A DNA stretch of 64,000 nucleotides from Lachnospiraceae bacterium (lineage in GTDB: Bacteria; Bacillota; Clostridia; Lachnospirales; Lachnospiraceae), in NCBI GenBank assembly GCA_015057625.1, contig SVDZ01000002.1, positions 323,802 to 387,801 on the forward strand, read 5' to 3'. Shown piece after piece: positions 24,961 through 34,077 of the stretch; the first letter of the stretch is position 1, and the number at the start of each line of letters is the position of its first letter. Both the position numbers and the translations under genes were made by a program. The notes under the pieces were generated by a model. The model ran no database searches. It was given only the letters and a program-made list of their open reading frames with translations, and was not told the origin of the DNA.

Positions 24961-26163
24961 CTAGCTCCTTGTTTCAACGATTTTTTTATAATATAAATAT
25001 GTTTCTCTTGTATTTGAGTCAATCTGATTCTTGTTTTCTGTATTTGACTCGAGATATTCAAGAGTATCTTCAGAAATTCTGTAGATAGTATAATCTAAAT
25101 CGGTAAAAGCAGATTCTCTGAGCATAGAAAGATATGGCTGCTTAGTTCTTAATGGCTCAATGTAATCAGCTACAAAAATAATCTTTTCAAGAAGTGTCAT
25201 ATTAGGTCTTCCTGTTGTGTGATAAATAATTGCGTTGATTATCTCTTCGTCAATGATATGGTATTTTGTCTGCGCAAGAAATCCGCCAAGTTTAGCATGG
25301 ATTAGTGCAGGATTGTTAAGTTCTGAATCAGAAAGTTCAATATTGTTTTCTTTGCACATTTCAATGCTTTTTTCATCATCGATACATTTGGCACAATCAT
25401 GAAGCAGGCCTGCTAAATAGGCTTTGTTTGGATTTTCGCCAAAAGTATCAGCCAATTCTTTTGCAGTGTTTGCAACGCTTAATGTATGTTCATATCGTGA
25501 TGGATTGAGACTTTTTTGCAAATCATCAAGAATCTGAGCGTTTGTAAATCTGCTTGAACCAACATATGTTTTATAGAGATTGTTCGAAATAATGTAGTCA
25601 GCAACTTTGTCAGGTACAAAATCATTTAACTCTATACTGTAGGCACTCTGGCGAATCATTGTAGATGAAATGTTGCTGGCTCTTAAATATATTTCATGAA
25701 TCTCACAGTTATATTTTCTTCTTAACAATTCAATTTGCTCTTTGAGATTGTTTGATGTATTGTCTTCTCTGCAGGCTACAAGTACTGTGGCCTTTGACAG
25801 TATAACTTCTGGTTTGTACCATGAGTCAAACGAATAAAGAGAGTCGCTTCCCAGTATAAAAAATAACTCTTCCTCTGGATGAGATTCTTTGTATAATGTA
25901 AGTGTATCTGCAGAGTATACCTTTCCCTCTCTCGATAATTCAAAATCGGAAAATTCTAATTTAGGATTATCCTCAGTGGCGAGTTTTATCATATTTACTC
26001 TGTGAGTAATATCTGTAATCTCTTTTTCGTTTTTATGAGGGGGATTTGGTGATGGCATAAAGAGAACTTTATCAAGTCCAAATTCCTCATATGCTTTAAT
26101 TGCAATATTTACATGAGCTCTGTGAATGGGGTCGAATGTTCCCCCGAGTATCCCTGTTCTCAT
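24961..26163 (-). CDS. nadD: NadD-YqeK fusion: nicotinate-nucleotide adenylyltransferase / HD phosphohydrolase
   Basis: 400 residues in two parts. Residues 1-195 are NadD: GILGGTFDPIHRAH nucleotide-binding motif and NISSTMIRQ near the end, making nicotinate adenine dinucleotide from NaMN and ATP. Residues about 205-390 are an HD domain of the YqeK type (RYEHTLSVANTAKELA, GLLHDCAKCI, NAIIYHTTGRP), which in homologues splits diadenosine tetraphosphate. In Bacillus these are separate adjacent genes; here one continuous frame joins them. GGAGG precedes the ATG. Confidence 0.93.
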   Translation of the reverse strand: MRTGILGGTFDPIHRAHVNIAIKAYEEFGLDKVLFMPSPNPPHKNEKEITDITHRVNMIKLATEDNPKLEFSDFELSREGKVYSADTLTLYKESHPEEELFFILGSDSLYSFDSWYKPEVILSKATVLVACREDNTSNNLKEQIELLRRKYNCEIHEIYLRASNISSTMIRQSAYSIELNDFVPDKVADYIISNNLYKTYVGSSRFTNAQILDDLQKSLNPSRYEHTLSVANTAKELADTFGENPNKAYLAGLLHDCAKCIDDEKSIEMCKENNIELSDSELNNPALIHAKLGGFLAQTKYHIIDEEIINAIIYHTTGRPNMTLLEKIIFVADYIEPLRTKQPYLSMLRESAFTDLDYTIYRISEDTLEYLESNTENKNQIDSNTRETYLYYKKIVETRS

Positions 26164-26206
26164 AGTTACCTCCGTTGTGTATCAAAATCAGGTTAATACT
26201 AAATAA

Positions 26207-26500
26207 TTAAGGAAGAATGATTTTTCTCTTTGATTCATCCTTTGCAGGTTTGTAGAGTACAATTTTTCTTCCTACAACGTGTACTACTTCCGAATGAGTT
26301 CTGTCAGCAATTGTCTCAGCAACATCTCTGCAATCGTCGAAACAATTCTTGAGAACGTTGATTTTAATTAATTCTCTGGCTTCTAAAGCTTCAGCAATGG
26401 CAGCTGTAATTTCCGGAGTGACAGAGGATTTGCCAATCTGGAAAATTGGATCTACAGTTGCTGCTATTTTTCTTAAATAAGCTCTCTGTTTACTATTCAT
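26207..26500 (-). CDS. yhbY: YhbY/CRS1 RNA-binding protein
   Basis: 98 residues from the ATG at 26500, which has GGAGAT upstream; an in-frame ATG at 26536 lies within the end of obg and has no site. MNSKQRAYLRKIA, then IFQIGKSSVTPEI and GRKIVLYKP are typical of the CRM-domain protein YhbY, a 50S assembly factor. Lies between obg and nadD as usual in the group. Confidence 0.92.
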   Translation of the reverse strand: MNSKQRAYLRKIAATVDPIFQIGKSSVTPEITAAIAEALEARELIKINVLKNCFDDCRDVAETIADRTHSEVVHVVGRKIVLYKPAKDESKRKIILP

Positions 26501-26519
26501 ATTATAATCTCCAATATAT

Positions 26520-27806
26520 TTATTTATAATAATCAAACATGTGTCCGTATATTTTTACGGTGTCGCCATCTTCGATACCTAAATCTTCTAATTCCTTCAA
26601 GATACCATTGTCTTTCATAAAATTCTGGAAGAACATAAAGCCTTTCTCAGATTCGAGATTCGTGTATCCAAGCATTTTTTCGATTCGTGGACCTTCAATT
26701 GAGTAGATTCCATCCTCTACCTTTTCAACTGTATACGGTTCCTGTGAATTATCAATGAACTCTGTCGGATCATATTCAGACTCAAAAACTGTTGGAGCAT
26801 CATCGAACTTGTCCAACATATCTCTTACATAATAGAGAAGTTCTTTGAGACCTTTTCCGCTTACTGCAGAAATAGGGAATACTTTCATTCCTTCTGGTTC
26901 GAATTCTTTTCTCATCTCATCTATGATTTCTGAATTTCCATCATAAAATGCGTCGATTTTGTTTGCCGCAATAACCTGAGGTCTGTTTAATAAATCAGGA
27001 TTAAAGGCTTCTAATTCCTTATTGATAGCTTTAATATCAGCGATAGGATCTCTTCCTTCAACTGAAGCGGCATCTACCATGTGTATAATTACTTTTGTTC
27101 GCTCTATATGTTTTAAAAATTCGTGACCGAGGCCAACACCTTCTGAGGCACCTTCAATAAGCCCCGGAATATCAGCTATTACAAAGCCTTTTCCACCGTC
27201 TAAATCAACAACTCCTAAGTTAGGATTAAGAGTTGTGAAATGGTAATTTGCAATCTTAGGCTGCGCATTTGTAACTCTGGAAAGGAATGTTGATTTACCA
27301 ACATTAGGGAAACCTACAAGTCCTACGTCAGCAATAACTTTAAGCTCGAGATAAACCTCAAGTTCGAGGCTCTTTTGTCCCGGCTGTGCATATTTTGGAG
27401 CCTGCATTGTGGATGTGGCATAATGCTGATTGCCCTTACCTCCAAGACCTCCTTTTAATACAACAACTCTGGTGTTATCTCCGCTCATATCAGCGATGAC
27501 TTTTCTGGTTTCAACTTCACGAATAACCGTTCCCTCAGGAACTTTAATAATAAGATCTTCTCCGTTGGCACCATGTTTGTTTTTCTTTCCACCTTCTTCT
27601 CCGGGTCTTGCCTTGTACTGTCTTTTATGTCTGAATTCGTAGAGAGTGTTCAAACCTTTATCTACTTCAAATATAATATCGCCGCCTTTTCCGCCGTCAC
27701 CGCCGTCAGGACCGCCGTTTGGTACGTATTTTTCTCTTCTGAAGGAAACGTGGCCATCGCCGCCTTTTCCTGATTTTATAAAGATTTTAGCGCTATCTGC
27801 AAACAT
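26520..27806 (-). CDS. obg: Obg GTPase (ObgE/CgtA)
   Basis: 428 residues: the Gly-rich Obg fold (1-158, KGGDGHVSFRREKYVPNGGP), the G domain with GFPNVGKSTF, DIPGLIEGA and NKID, and a C-terminal OCT domain (about 350-428). It is a 50S assembly and stress GTPase. Strong AAAGGAGG site. A terminator-like hairpin separates it from rpmA (27838-27867), so obg is probably partly uncoupled from the ribosomal protein genes. Confidence 0.97.
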   Translation of the reverse strand: MFADSAKIFIKSGKGGDGHVSFRREKYVPNGGPDGGDGGKGGDIIFEVDKGLNTLYEFRHKRQYKARPGEEGGKKNKHGANGEDLIIKVPEGTVIREVETRKVIADMSGDNTRVVVLKGGLGGKGNQHYATSTMQAPKYAQPGQKSLELEVYLELKVIADVGLVGFPNVGKSTFLSRVTNAQPKIANYHFTTLNPNLGVVDLDGGKGFVIADIPGLIEGASEGVGLGHEFLKHIERTKVIIHMVDAASVEGRDPIADIKAINKELEAFNPDLLNRPQVIAANKIDAFYDGNSEIIDEMRKEFEPEGMKVFPISAVSGKGLKELLYYVRDMLDKFDDAPTVFESEYDPTEFIDNSQEPYTVEKVEDGIYSIEGPRIEKMLGYTNLESEKGFMFFQNFMKDNGILKELEDLGIEDGDTVKIYGHMFDYYK

Positions 27807-27837
27807 GATATACCTCCTTTAAAATCTTATAAAGAAA

Positions 27838-27867
27838 AGGCTTCAAACCAAACATGATTTGAAGCCT
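27838..27867 (-). terminator. Intercistronic terminator between rpmA and obg
   Basis: Arms aggcttcaaa (27838-27847) and tttgaagcct (27858-27867); on the minus strand TTTTCTTT follows. It would reduce read-through from the abundant L21/L27 message into obg. Confidence 0.78.
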
Positions 27868-27879
27868 GATTAATTCCTA

Positions 27880-28164
27880 CTATTCAGCTACTGGATAAAC
27901 AGAAACCTGTTTTCTAGTTTTATCCTTTTTCTCAAATCTAACGATACCATCTGCAGTTGCAAATAATGTATCATCACCACCACGGCCTACATTAACGCCA
28001 GGGTGAATTTTTGTACCACGCTGTCTGTAAAGAATGTTTCCAGCCTTAACAAACTGTCCGTCTGCTCTCTTGGCACCAAGTCTCTTTGACTCAGAATCTC
28101 TACCGTTCTTTGTAGAACCAACTCCCTTTTTGTGGGCGAAAAACTGAAGGTTCAATTTTAACAT
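27880..28164 (-). CDS. rpmA: Ribosomal protein L27 precursor
   Basis: 94 residues. It starts with [20 protein letters not shown], the Firmicutes N-terminal extension that is removed after FFA by the Prp protease encoded just upstream. It ends in the usual basic C-terminus. L27 reaches the peptidyl-transferase centre, so processing is needed for function. Start supported by GGAGG; lies 2 bases after prp. Confidence 0.97.
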   Translation of the reverse strand: MLKLNLQFFAHKKGVGSTKNGRDSESKRLGAKRADGQFVKAGNILYRQRGTKIHPGVNVGRGGDDTLFATADGIVRFEKKDKTRKQVSVYPVAE

Positions 28165-28166
28165 AG

Positions 28167-28493
28167 CTATACCTCCTTATAGTCTAATGAAATATAATCA
28201 TCGTATTCTTCTTTAATCAGTTCAAGTCCAATAATTAATGACTTGAATAATAGCTGGGATTCATCGCTTGGGACACCCTCGATAATAATATCGATAACAG
28301 CATCTCCATCTTCAGTGGCTGATACACTGTACTTGTCATCGGTCAATTGATCCAATGAATTTTCGAATGTAGTAACCAAAACAGAAATCCCTGCACAAAC
28401 AATATCTTCACCTGCTTCAGCGTATCCTGAATGACCGGATACATTGATGTGAAAATATCTGTTATCAGTGCTATAAATATTAACTTTCGTCAT
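28167..28493 (-). CDS. prp: Ribosomal-processing cysteine protease Prp
   Basis: 108 residues with the catalytic pair His in [11 protein letters not shown] and Cys in [13 protein letters not shown]. It cleaves the N-terminal extension of L27. Located between rplU and rpmA, the conserved place in Firmicutes. Only a weak GGATGG site is visible before the ATG. Confidence 0.95.
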   Translation of the reverse strand: MTKVNIYSTDNRYFHINVSGHSGYAEAGEDIVCAGISVLVTTFENSLDQLTDDKYSVSATEDGDAVIDIIIEGVPSDESQLLFKSLIIGLELIKEEYDDYISLDYKEV

Positions 28494-28509
28494 CTAAGCA
28501 CCATCCAAA

Positions 28510-28818
28510 TTAAGCGTTAATCTTTTCGATCTTAAGCTCTGTATACTGCTGTCTGTGACCATTTTTCTTATGGTAACCTGATTTTCTCTTATATTTGTAT
28601 ACGATAACTTTTTTAGCTTTTCCATCACCAACAACTGTTGCTTCTACTGAAGCTCCAGCAACTGTAGGCTCGCCAACTTTAACGTCATCTCCACTTACGA
28701 GAAGAACCTGGTCAAAAGTATATTTTGCTCCAGCGTCAACACCGAGTTTTTCAACTCTGATTGTATCACCTTCAGAAACTTTATACTGTTTTCCACCTGT
28801 TGCTATAACTGCGTACAT
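28510..28818 (-). CDS. rplU: Ribosomal protein L21
   Basis: 102 residues from ATG 28818 with AGGAGG upstream; a longer frame to 28887 would translate the leader RNA and is rejected. MYAVIATGGKQYKV and the basic YKYKRKSGYHKKNGHRQ are diagnostic. First gene of the rplU-prp-rpmA unit. Confidence 0.97.
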   Translation of the reverse strand: MYAVIATGGKQYKVSEGDTIRVEKLGVDAGAKYTFDQVLLVSGDDVKVGEPTVAGASVEATVVGDGKAKKVIVYKYKRKSGYHKKNGHRQQYTELKIEKINA

Positions 28819-28905
28819 ACGGCACCTCCTATTACCCATTACTCGCCAGCTTCGGTGATTGATATAATCAATACTTTGAAACCTCACTGTGCGGCATACT
28901 CAACT
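28819..28905 (-). promoter_or_regulatory. Candidate L21 leader RNA
   Basis: The 5' untranslated region before rplU is about 80 bases and contains GCCGCACAGTGAGG and CACCGAAGCTGGCGAG, which look like the conserved parts of the Firmicutes L21 autoregulatory leader. I identify it from memory of that element and its position, not from a covariance search. Confidence 0.5.
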
Positions 28906-28934
28906 ATATTAGCACATTGTTATATTATTGTCAA
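28906..28934 (-). promoter_or_regulatory. Promoter of rplU-prp-rpmA
   Basis: Minus-strand TTGACA (28929-28934), 17-base spacer, TAATAT (28906-28911). The -35 box overlaps the 3' end of the Hpt gene at 28931. Confidence 0.85.
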
Positions 28935-29272
28935 TCGCATAGTTTTATTAATTCGTTATATTTTTCGATAATTTTATTGATATATGGAGTGTAGTCCACT
29001 TCTTCTTTAACTCTTAATAATTCGGTGATTTCAACTGTTGGTTCATATAATGGAGTCAGAGACAAATTTCCCAACGTGCCTTTGAGAGCATGTGCCGCTT
29101 GAAATGCAGTGTCTAAATCATTATTATCGAGTGCATTTTTTAATTTTTTTATATTATCATCCGTTGTAATAGTCTGAACCAGTTTTAAGTATAACGAAGT
29201 GTTTCCGTAACATCTGTTCAAGGCTTCCTCTGTATTGGCGCCGTACTTAACTAACTTATCAATTGTAATCAT
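28931..29272 (-). CDS. Histidine phosphotransfer (Hpt) protein
   Basis: 113 residues, all helical, with the Hpt signature AAHALKGTLGNLSL; the phosphorylated histidine should be H61. It lacks any other domain, so it is a free phosphate shuttle. It is the last gene of a three-gene run after the permease-kinase-REC fusion and the REC-EAL protein, and very likely carries phosphate between their receiver domains. ATGGAGG site upstream; the 3' end overlaps the rplU promoter. Confidence 0.88.
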   Translation of the reverse strand: MITIDKLVKYGANTEEALNRCYGNTSLYLKLVQTITTDDNIKKLKNALDNNDLDTAFQAAHALKGTLGNLSLTPLYEPTVEITELLRVKEEVDYTPYINKIIEKYNELIKLCD

Positions 29273-29286
29273 AATATACCTCCATT

Positions 29287-30972
29287 TTATAGCATTGCTT
29301 CAATAAAGGGTGCGAATTCTTCAGGAGGCACAGGTTTTGAAAAATAGTATCCTTGAATTATATCACAACCACGGTCCTTAAGAATTGTAAATTGTTCTTT
29401 TGTTTCCACACCCTCGGCAACGACCGGAACATGAAGGAACTTTGCAATATCCAGAACTAGTTCAAGCATTTTTAAACTCTTGGCGTCATTCATCATGTTA
29501 CGAATGAATATCATATCGATTTTCAATATGTCTATTGGAAGAGATGTGAGCATATTGAGGGATGAATAACCTGAGCCGAAATCATCCATTTCTATTTTGA
29601 ATCCATCGTTTCTGAGTTTGTTAACTACATTTACAAGTATTGCTGCATTTTCTGCATATGCAGATTCGGTTATTTCGAGCATTAAGTCCGAAGCGGAAAG
29701 TTCATTCTCAAGAAGTATCTGATTAAGTCTTTTTTCAAGAGTTGAATCGTATATATCAACTCTTGATACATTTACTGAAATAGGAATAGTTATATTGTAC
29801 TTTTCTTTCCAATATTTAATTTGTTTTGCAGCTTGCTCCCATACGTATTGGTCTAATTTTTGTATAAGCCCGTTACTTTCAAATAAAGGAATGAATTTAC
29901 CGGGACTTATCATACCAAACTCCGGATGGTTCCAACGAATTAAAGCTTCAGCGCTTTTTAGTATCGGCACATCCGACAGTATACCATATTTAGGTTGATA
30001 ATATACTATCAAATCATTATTTAATATTGCGTCATCTAAATCATCTATCAGTCTGGCATTAAAAATAGAAGCTTCTTTAAGTTCGTTGTTAAAGTATGAA
30101 ATATGTTTGGTATAATCATTTTTTATTGAGTCACATGCGGATTTTGCTCTGTCAAAAAATAACTCAATTTCTTCATCGGGAGTTATATTACTGCATACTC
30201 CTATTCTGAGTGTGATTTTGTGATGATTGTCACAACATTCAAAAGAAGCTTGGAGTTCTTTTAACATATCTGAGTAATCTTTTTGATGTTTGCAGTAATA
30301 ATAAAAGTTGTCTGATTCTATTCTACAGCCGATTCCTAAAGAGTTATTAGCTATTGCTAACAATTTTTCGCCTAGATTCTTTAAAGCCAGATCGCCTTTT
30401 TCTCTCCCGTATAACTCGTTAATTAAGTGGAAATGATCAATGTTTATGAATACGGCATCCATAGGTTCAGATGATGTTAAAGTGTTGATTTGTCTAATGT
30501 ATTCAAAGAAAAAATCTTTTGTATAAAGGCCGGTTAAAGAATCTTTTTCTACAATATTAATTAGATTTTTGCCTTCAAAAAATTCAATGATTCTATCACA
30601 ACGAGCAATAATTACTTCCGGCAAATCAAATGGTTTTGTGATAAAGTCTATGGAACCAAGCTTGATACACTTTGTTTCAGCACTTTTATCTGCAGTCATA
30701 ACTATAACAGGAATTGATTTTACCAGTCCTGATTCATTCATGATTTCGAGTAGTTCAAAACCATCCATAACGGGCATAAATAAATCTAAAAGAATTAATG
30801 AAAATTTGTTTTTTTTGTTATCCAAAAGTTCTAAAGCTTCGTTTCCGTTGGAGGCATATGTGATTTCATATTTTGATTGCAGAAAATTACCGATAATTTC
30901 ACGGTTAATAATTTCATCATCCACAATGAGTATATTTTTTTTGTATTTTGGCTTGATTTTAAAGTATTCCAT
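29287..30972 (-). CDS. Response regulator with degenerate GGDEF and intact EAL (c-di-GMP phosphodiesterase)
   Basis: 561 residues. REC domain about 10-130, phospho-acceptor D63 (LILLDLFMPVMDG). GGDEF-like domain about 140-300, where the active loop reads ESDNF instead of GGDEF, so cyclase activity is unlikely. EAL domain about 310-560 with EALIRW, SVNVSR, EITES, DDFGSGYSSL and AEGVET all present, as needed for c-di-GMP hydrolysis. It lies 9 bases after the permease-kinase gene and 14 bases before the Hpt gene. Likely output of that phosphorelay. Confidence 0.9.
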   Translation of the reverse strand: MEYFKIKPKYKKNILIVDDEIINREIIGNFLQSKYEITYASNGNEALELLDNKKNKFSLILLDLFMPVMDGFELLEIMNESGLVKSIPVIVMTADKSAETKCIKLGSIDFITKPFDLPEVIIARCDRIIEFFEGKNLINIVEKDSLTGLYTKDFFFEYIRQINTLTSSEPMDAVFINIDHFHLINELYGREKGDLALKNLGEKLLAIANNSLGIGCRIESDNFYYYCKHQKDYSDMLKELQASFECCDNHHKITLRIGVCSNITPDEEIELFFDRAKSACDSIKNDYTKHISYFNNELKEASIFNARLIDDLDDAILNNDLIVYYQPKYGILSDVPILKSAEALIRWNHPEFGMISPGKFIPLFESNGLIQKLDQYVWEQAAKQIKYWKEKYNITIPISVNVSRVDIYDSTLEKRLNQILLENELSASDLMLEITESAYAENAAILVNVVNKLRNDGFKIEMDDFGSGYSSLNMLTSLPIDILKIDMIFIRNMMNDAKSLKMLELVLDIAKFLHVPVVAEGVETKEQFTILKDRGCDIIQGYYFSKPVPPEEFAPFIEAML

Positions 30973-30981
30973 ATTAACCTC

Positions 30982-33843
30982 CTATTGTAGTTTAAATACA
31001 ATTTTTTCCAATGTGATTTTTAGCTGTTTAATATCAATAGGTTTTGACAGGTGGGCATTCATTCCGGAATCAATTGACCGTTTAATATCTTCAGACATTG
31101 AGTTTGCACTCATAGCAATTATGGGTATATTGGCCAATTGTTTATTGTTTAGTGACCTAATTGCTTTGGTAGCTTCGTATCCATCCATAATAGGCATTTG
31201 AATATCCATTAAAATGATATCGTAATATCCCGGTGAAGATTCGGCTACTTTTTTCAATGCAATTTTTCCGTCTTCTGCAAATTCTACAAGGTAACCCTCT
31301 TTAGTAAGTATTTCGTTGGCAATCTCTTGATTGATTATATTATCTTCGACAAGTAATACTCTTTTTTTAGTGATTTCTTTATCGCTGTTTAGATTGACTG
31401 TATTAATAAGGATAGGCTTTTCTATTATTGGAAATGAAATCTTTATGTAGAATTCAGTGCCTTCCCCTTGCTTTGATTTAAGATCAATAGTTCCGTTCAT
31501 TAATTCAACAATATTTTTTACAATGCTGAGTCCAAGTCCGGTTCCCTGTATTTTACTGACAGTTGATGAACGTTCACGCTCAAAGACTCCAAATACATTT
31601 TCTTTGAACTCCTCGCTCATTCCGATGCCGTTGTCGACTACACTTATTGAGTAATATACAGTGTTTTTTATTGTGCCTAATTCTTTGAGAGAAACTTTAA
31701 CAAATCCTCCTTCTGCTGTGAATTTAAGAGAATTACTTATTAGATTTTGGACTACACGTAGAAGTCTGTTTTTATCACACATTATCCATTCGTTATTTAC
31801 AGTTGAATAGTCAATGCTAAAATTTATATTTTTATCTTTCATTTGCTCGACGAATATGTCATATATTTCATTAAACAAATCTATGATGTTGGTTTCTTCA
31901 GGCATTAAAATCAGTTTGTGGCTTTCAATCTGACTCATATCAAGAATATCGTTGATTAATGAAAGCATATGTTTTCCCGCAATATCTATTTTTTCAAGAT
32001 ACTTATTTTTTTCTTCGATGCTCAAATTTGATTGTTTGGCTAAATTGGAAAAACCAAGTATGGCATTCATCGGAGTTCTGATATCATGAGACATACTAAA
32101 GAGAAACTCGCTTTTGGCTTTGTTTTCTTCTTCAGCTCTTATTTTTTCAGTTTCCAACTTTTTTTGTTGGTTTTGCATCAAAATATGTATGTTTAGCCAT
32201 ATTCCAAAAAGTATTGCAAAAACAGCAAATATATTTAAATTGTCAAATCGCAGTTCAGTAATCTTAGCGGATATAAATTGTTGTATACTTGAAATATCGG
32301 CATTTTTGTTTGAGAGAATATACTCTGTAACTTGATTTAAAACTTTGTTGGTTCTGTTCATTGTGGTTTCACTTAACCAGACCAGAGAAGTGAAAAAAAC
32401 AAGAATTAATAATACAATCCAGACAATAGTTGATTTTCCGAAATTCTTAGTTGTATCTTTTTTTAGAATACGGAAGAAAAAGGAAAAACCTAAAATCGAC
32501 CAAACCGCAAATAAAAAATAAGTCTCAGGTTCAAGAGCAGATTTAGTAACCAAATTTGAAAACAGAAGATATATTGCCAGCAATATAGTAATTGTAATTC
32601 CAATTATGCCTAAGGATTTATATTTTACATCCTTATTTATTCTGGCCTTCCTTAAAGTGGCACCTGATACCATCCCGTAAATAATAGTTCCGCTAATTGT
32701 AGTTAAATCAACTATCCATCCAAGAGCAGATCGACCTAAAAATGGAATCAGGGATGAAATAATGCCGACTAGTAAAATTGAATTAACAGGAAGTCTTTTT
32801 TTGTTAAGTCTGTAATATTTTGGATGAAGAATTTTATCATAGGCCATGGAATATAGAAGTCTGCTGAGAGTAATTACATTAGCAAAAAGACTTGTAATAA
32901 TGAGACAAGATATATCAATAATAATTAAAAGCAATCCGAAATTACCTAAATAATATCGTGAAGCATAAAAAGCAGGTAGTGCTTCTATCCCTGATAGGTT
33001 GTGAGTATCTGAAATATACTCATACCAATTGCTGTAGCGGGAGGGATAAGCGCTAATAGATAAAAATATTGTTAATACATATACAAGTAATGATGTCAAC
33101 AAAGATAAAATCATTATAGTTTTAGTCTTTTTATTGTCAAAAGTAAATTCCTTAGATGAATGTGAGATGTTTTCAAATCCAATATATGCCCAAGGTGTTA
33201 TTACTGCAATTTTAAGAATTTGATGAAATTTATTATGATTTTCCAAAAATAATGGCTCTATGGATGAGAATTGGGGTTCTCTGTTTACGAAGCAGAGAAA
33301 AAAACAAATAGCTACAGACACAATTATCCCTAAACACATAATTATCAGAGAATTTATTAATGCTTTTTTGGCACATATACAGATTACTACAATTAGTTGA
33401 AGAAGCAATAATGTAAATATAATTTCAACGGCATAGACTTCGTAACCAAATATATTATAGTGAAATCCAAAATGGAAAATGTTGTTGAAGAAGAAATTTA
33501 AAAGATATGGTATAGATTCAAGATTGGCCCAAAACATTCCTAAGTAGGTAAGCATAATGAACCATGCAATAAGAAATCCGTGATCGTAGTCAAAATATTC
33601 TTTTATGTAAGAATATGAACCGCCGGATTCTTTACTGTCCTTCATGAGATAATAGTAATTAAAACTTATTATAAGCATAACAAAAAAACCGATAATCAAT
33701 CCGATGATACTGCCAACGGGTCCGGCTACAGAAAGATAGTTATTGATGAGAACTACGACAAGTCCCCATCCTATTGTAGCTCCAACAGAAAGAGCCCACG
33801 CTCCAATAGGAGAAATGTAAGGTAGCAATTGCCTATTTTTCAT
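30982..33843 (-). CDS. Amino-acid-permease / hybrid histidine kinase / receiver fusion
   Basis: I start at ATG 33843 (953 residues) because GGAGG lies 8 bases upstream; ATG 33867 has no site. Residues 1-455 form an APC-type permease of about 12 helices (ISPIGAWALSVGATIGWG, KESGGSYSYIKEY, TPWAYIGFENISHSSKE). Two more helices follow (about 470-490 and 538-555). Then HisKA with H586 (SMSHDIRTPMNA), HATPase (VVDNGIGM, GTGLGLSIV) and a REC domain with acceptor D880 (LMDIQMPIMDG). The architecture recalls CbrA, where a transporter is the sensor, but with an APC carrier. It probably senses an amino acid or amine. Confidence 0.9.
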   Translation of the reverse strand: MKNRQLLPYISPIGAWALSVGATIGWGLVVVLINNYLSVAGPVGSIIGLIIGFFVMLIISFNYYYLMKDSKESGGSYSYIKEYFDYDHGFLIAWFIMLTYLGMFWANLESIPYLLNFFFNNIFHFGFHYNIFGYEVYAVEIIFTLLLLQLIVVICICAKKALINSLIIMCLGIIVSVAICFFLCFVNREPQFSSIEPLFLENHNKFHQILKIAVITPWAYIGFENISHSSKEFTFDNKKTKTIMILSLLTSLLVYVLTIFLSISAYPSRYSNWYEYISDTHNLSGIEALPAFYASRYYLGNFGLLLIIIDISCLIITSLFANVITLSRLLYSMAYDKILHPKYYRLNKKRLPVNSILLVGIISSLIPFLGRSALGWIVDLTTISGTIIYGMVSGATLRKARINKDVKYKSLGIIGITITILLAIYLLFSNLVTKSALEPETYFLFAVWSILGFSFFFRILKKDTTKNFGKSTIVWIVLLILVFFTSLVWLSETTMNRTNKVLNQVTEYILSNKNADISSIQQFISAKITELRFDNLNIFAVFAILFGIWLNIHILMQNQQKKLETEKIRAEEENKAKSEFLFSMSHDIRTPMNAILGFSNLAKQSNLSIEEKNKYLEKIDIAGKHMLSLINDILDMSQIESHKLILMPEETNIIDLFNEIYDIFVEQMKDKNINFSIDYSTVNNEWIMCDKNRLLRVVQNLISNSLKFTAEGGFVKVSLKELGTIKNTVYYSISVVDNGIGMSEEFKENVFGVFERERSSTVSKIQGTGLGLSIVKNIVELMNGTIDLKSKQGEGTEFYIKISFPIIEKPILINTVNLNSDKEITKKRVLLVEDNIINQEIANEILTKEGYLVEFAEDGKIALKKVAESSPGYYDIILMDIQMPIMDGYEATKAIRSLNNKQLANIPIIAMSANSMSEDIKRSIDSGMNAHLSKPIDIKQLKITLEKIVFKLQ

Positions 33844-33992
33844 AGTCTTGTCCTCCACTGTTTTCAAGGTAGAGAATCATAAATCTCTCATACAAGTATT
33901 AAGTTATTAAATCCGAACAAATATACATTAATATTTTACCATATATATTGAAATAATGACATATTATATGAAGATATTTTACTATAAAAAAT

Positions 33993-34026
33993 ATCTCCCA
34001 TACTGTAAAAGATTACTATGGGAGAT
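33993..34026 (-). terminator. Terminator of cysE
   Basis: Arms atctcccata (33993-34002) and tatgggagat (34017-34026), followed on the minus strand by ATTTTTT. The 150 bases from here to the permease-kinase gene contain no supported gene. Confidence 0.85.
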
Positions 34027-34077
34027 AAGAAATAAAAAACTAATTTATATTTATTTATGGATAAATAATTTTTTTAT

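Noticed and set aside
33868..33992. Riboswitch or LexA box before the permease-kinase gene (contains cgaacaaata)
   Set aside because: Only one half of a LexA box is present and no riboswitch-like conserved core or terminator was seen.
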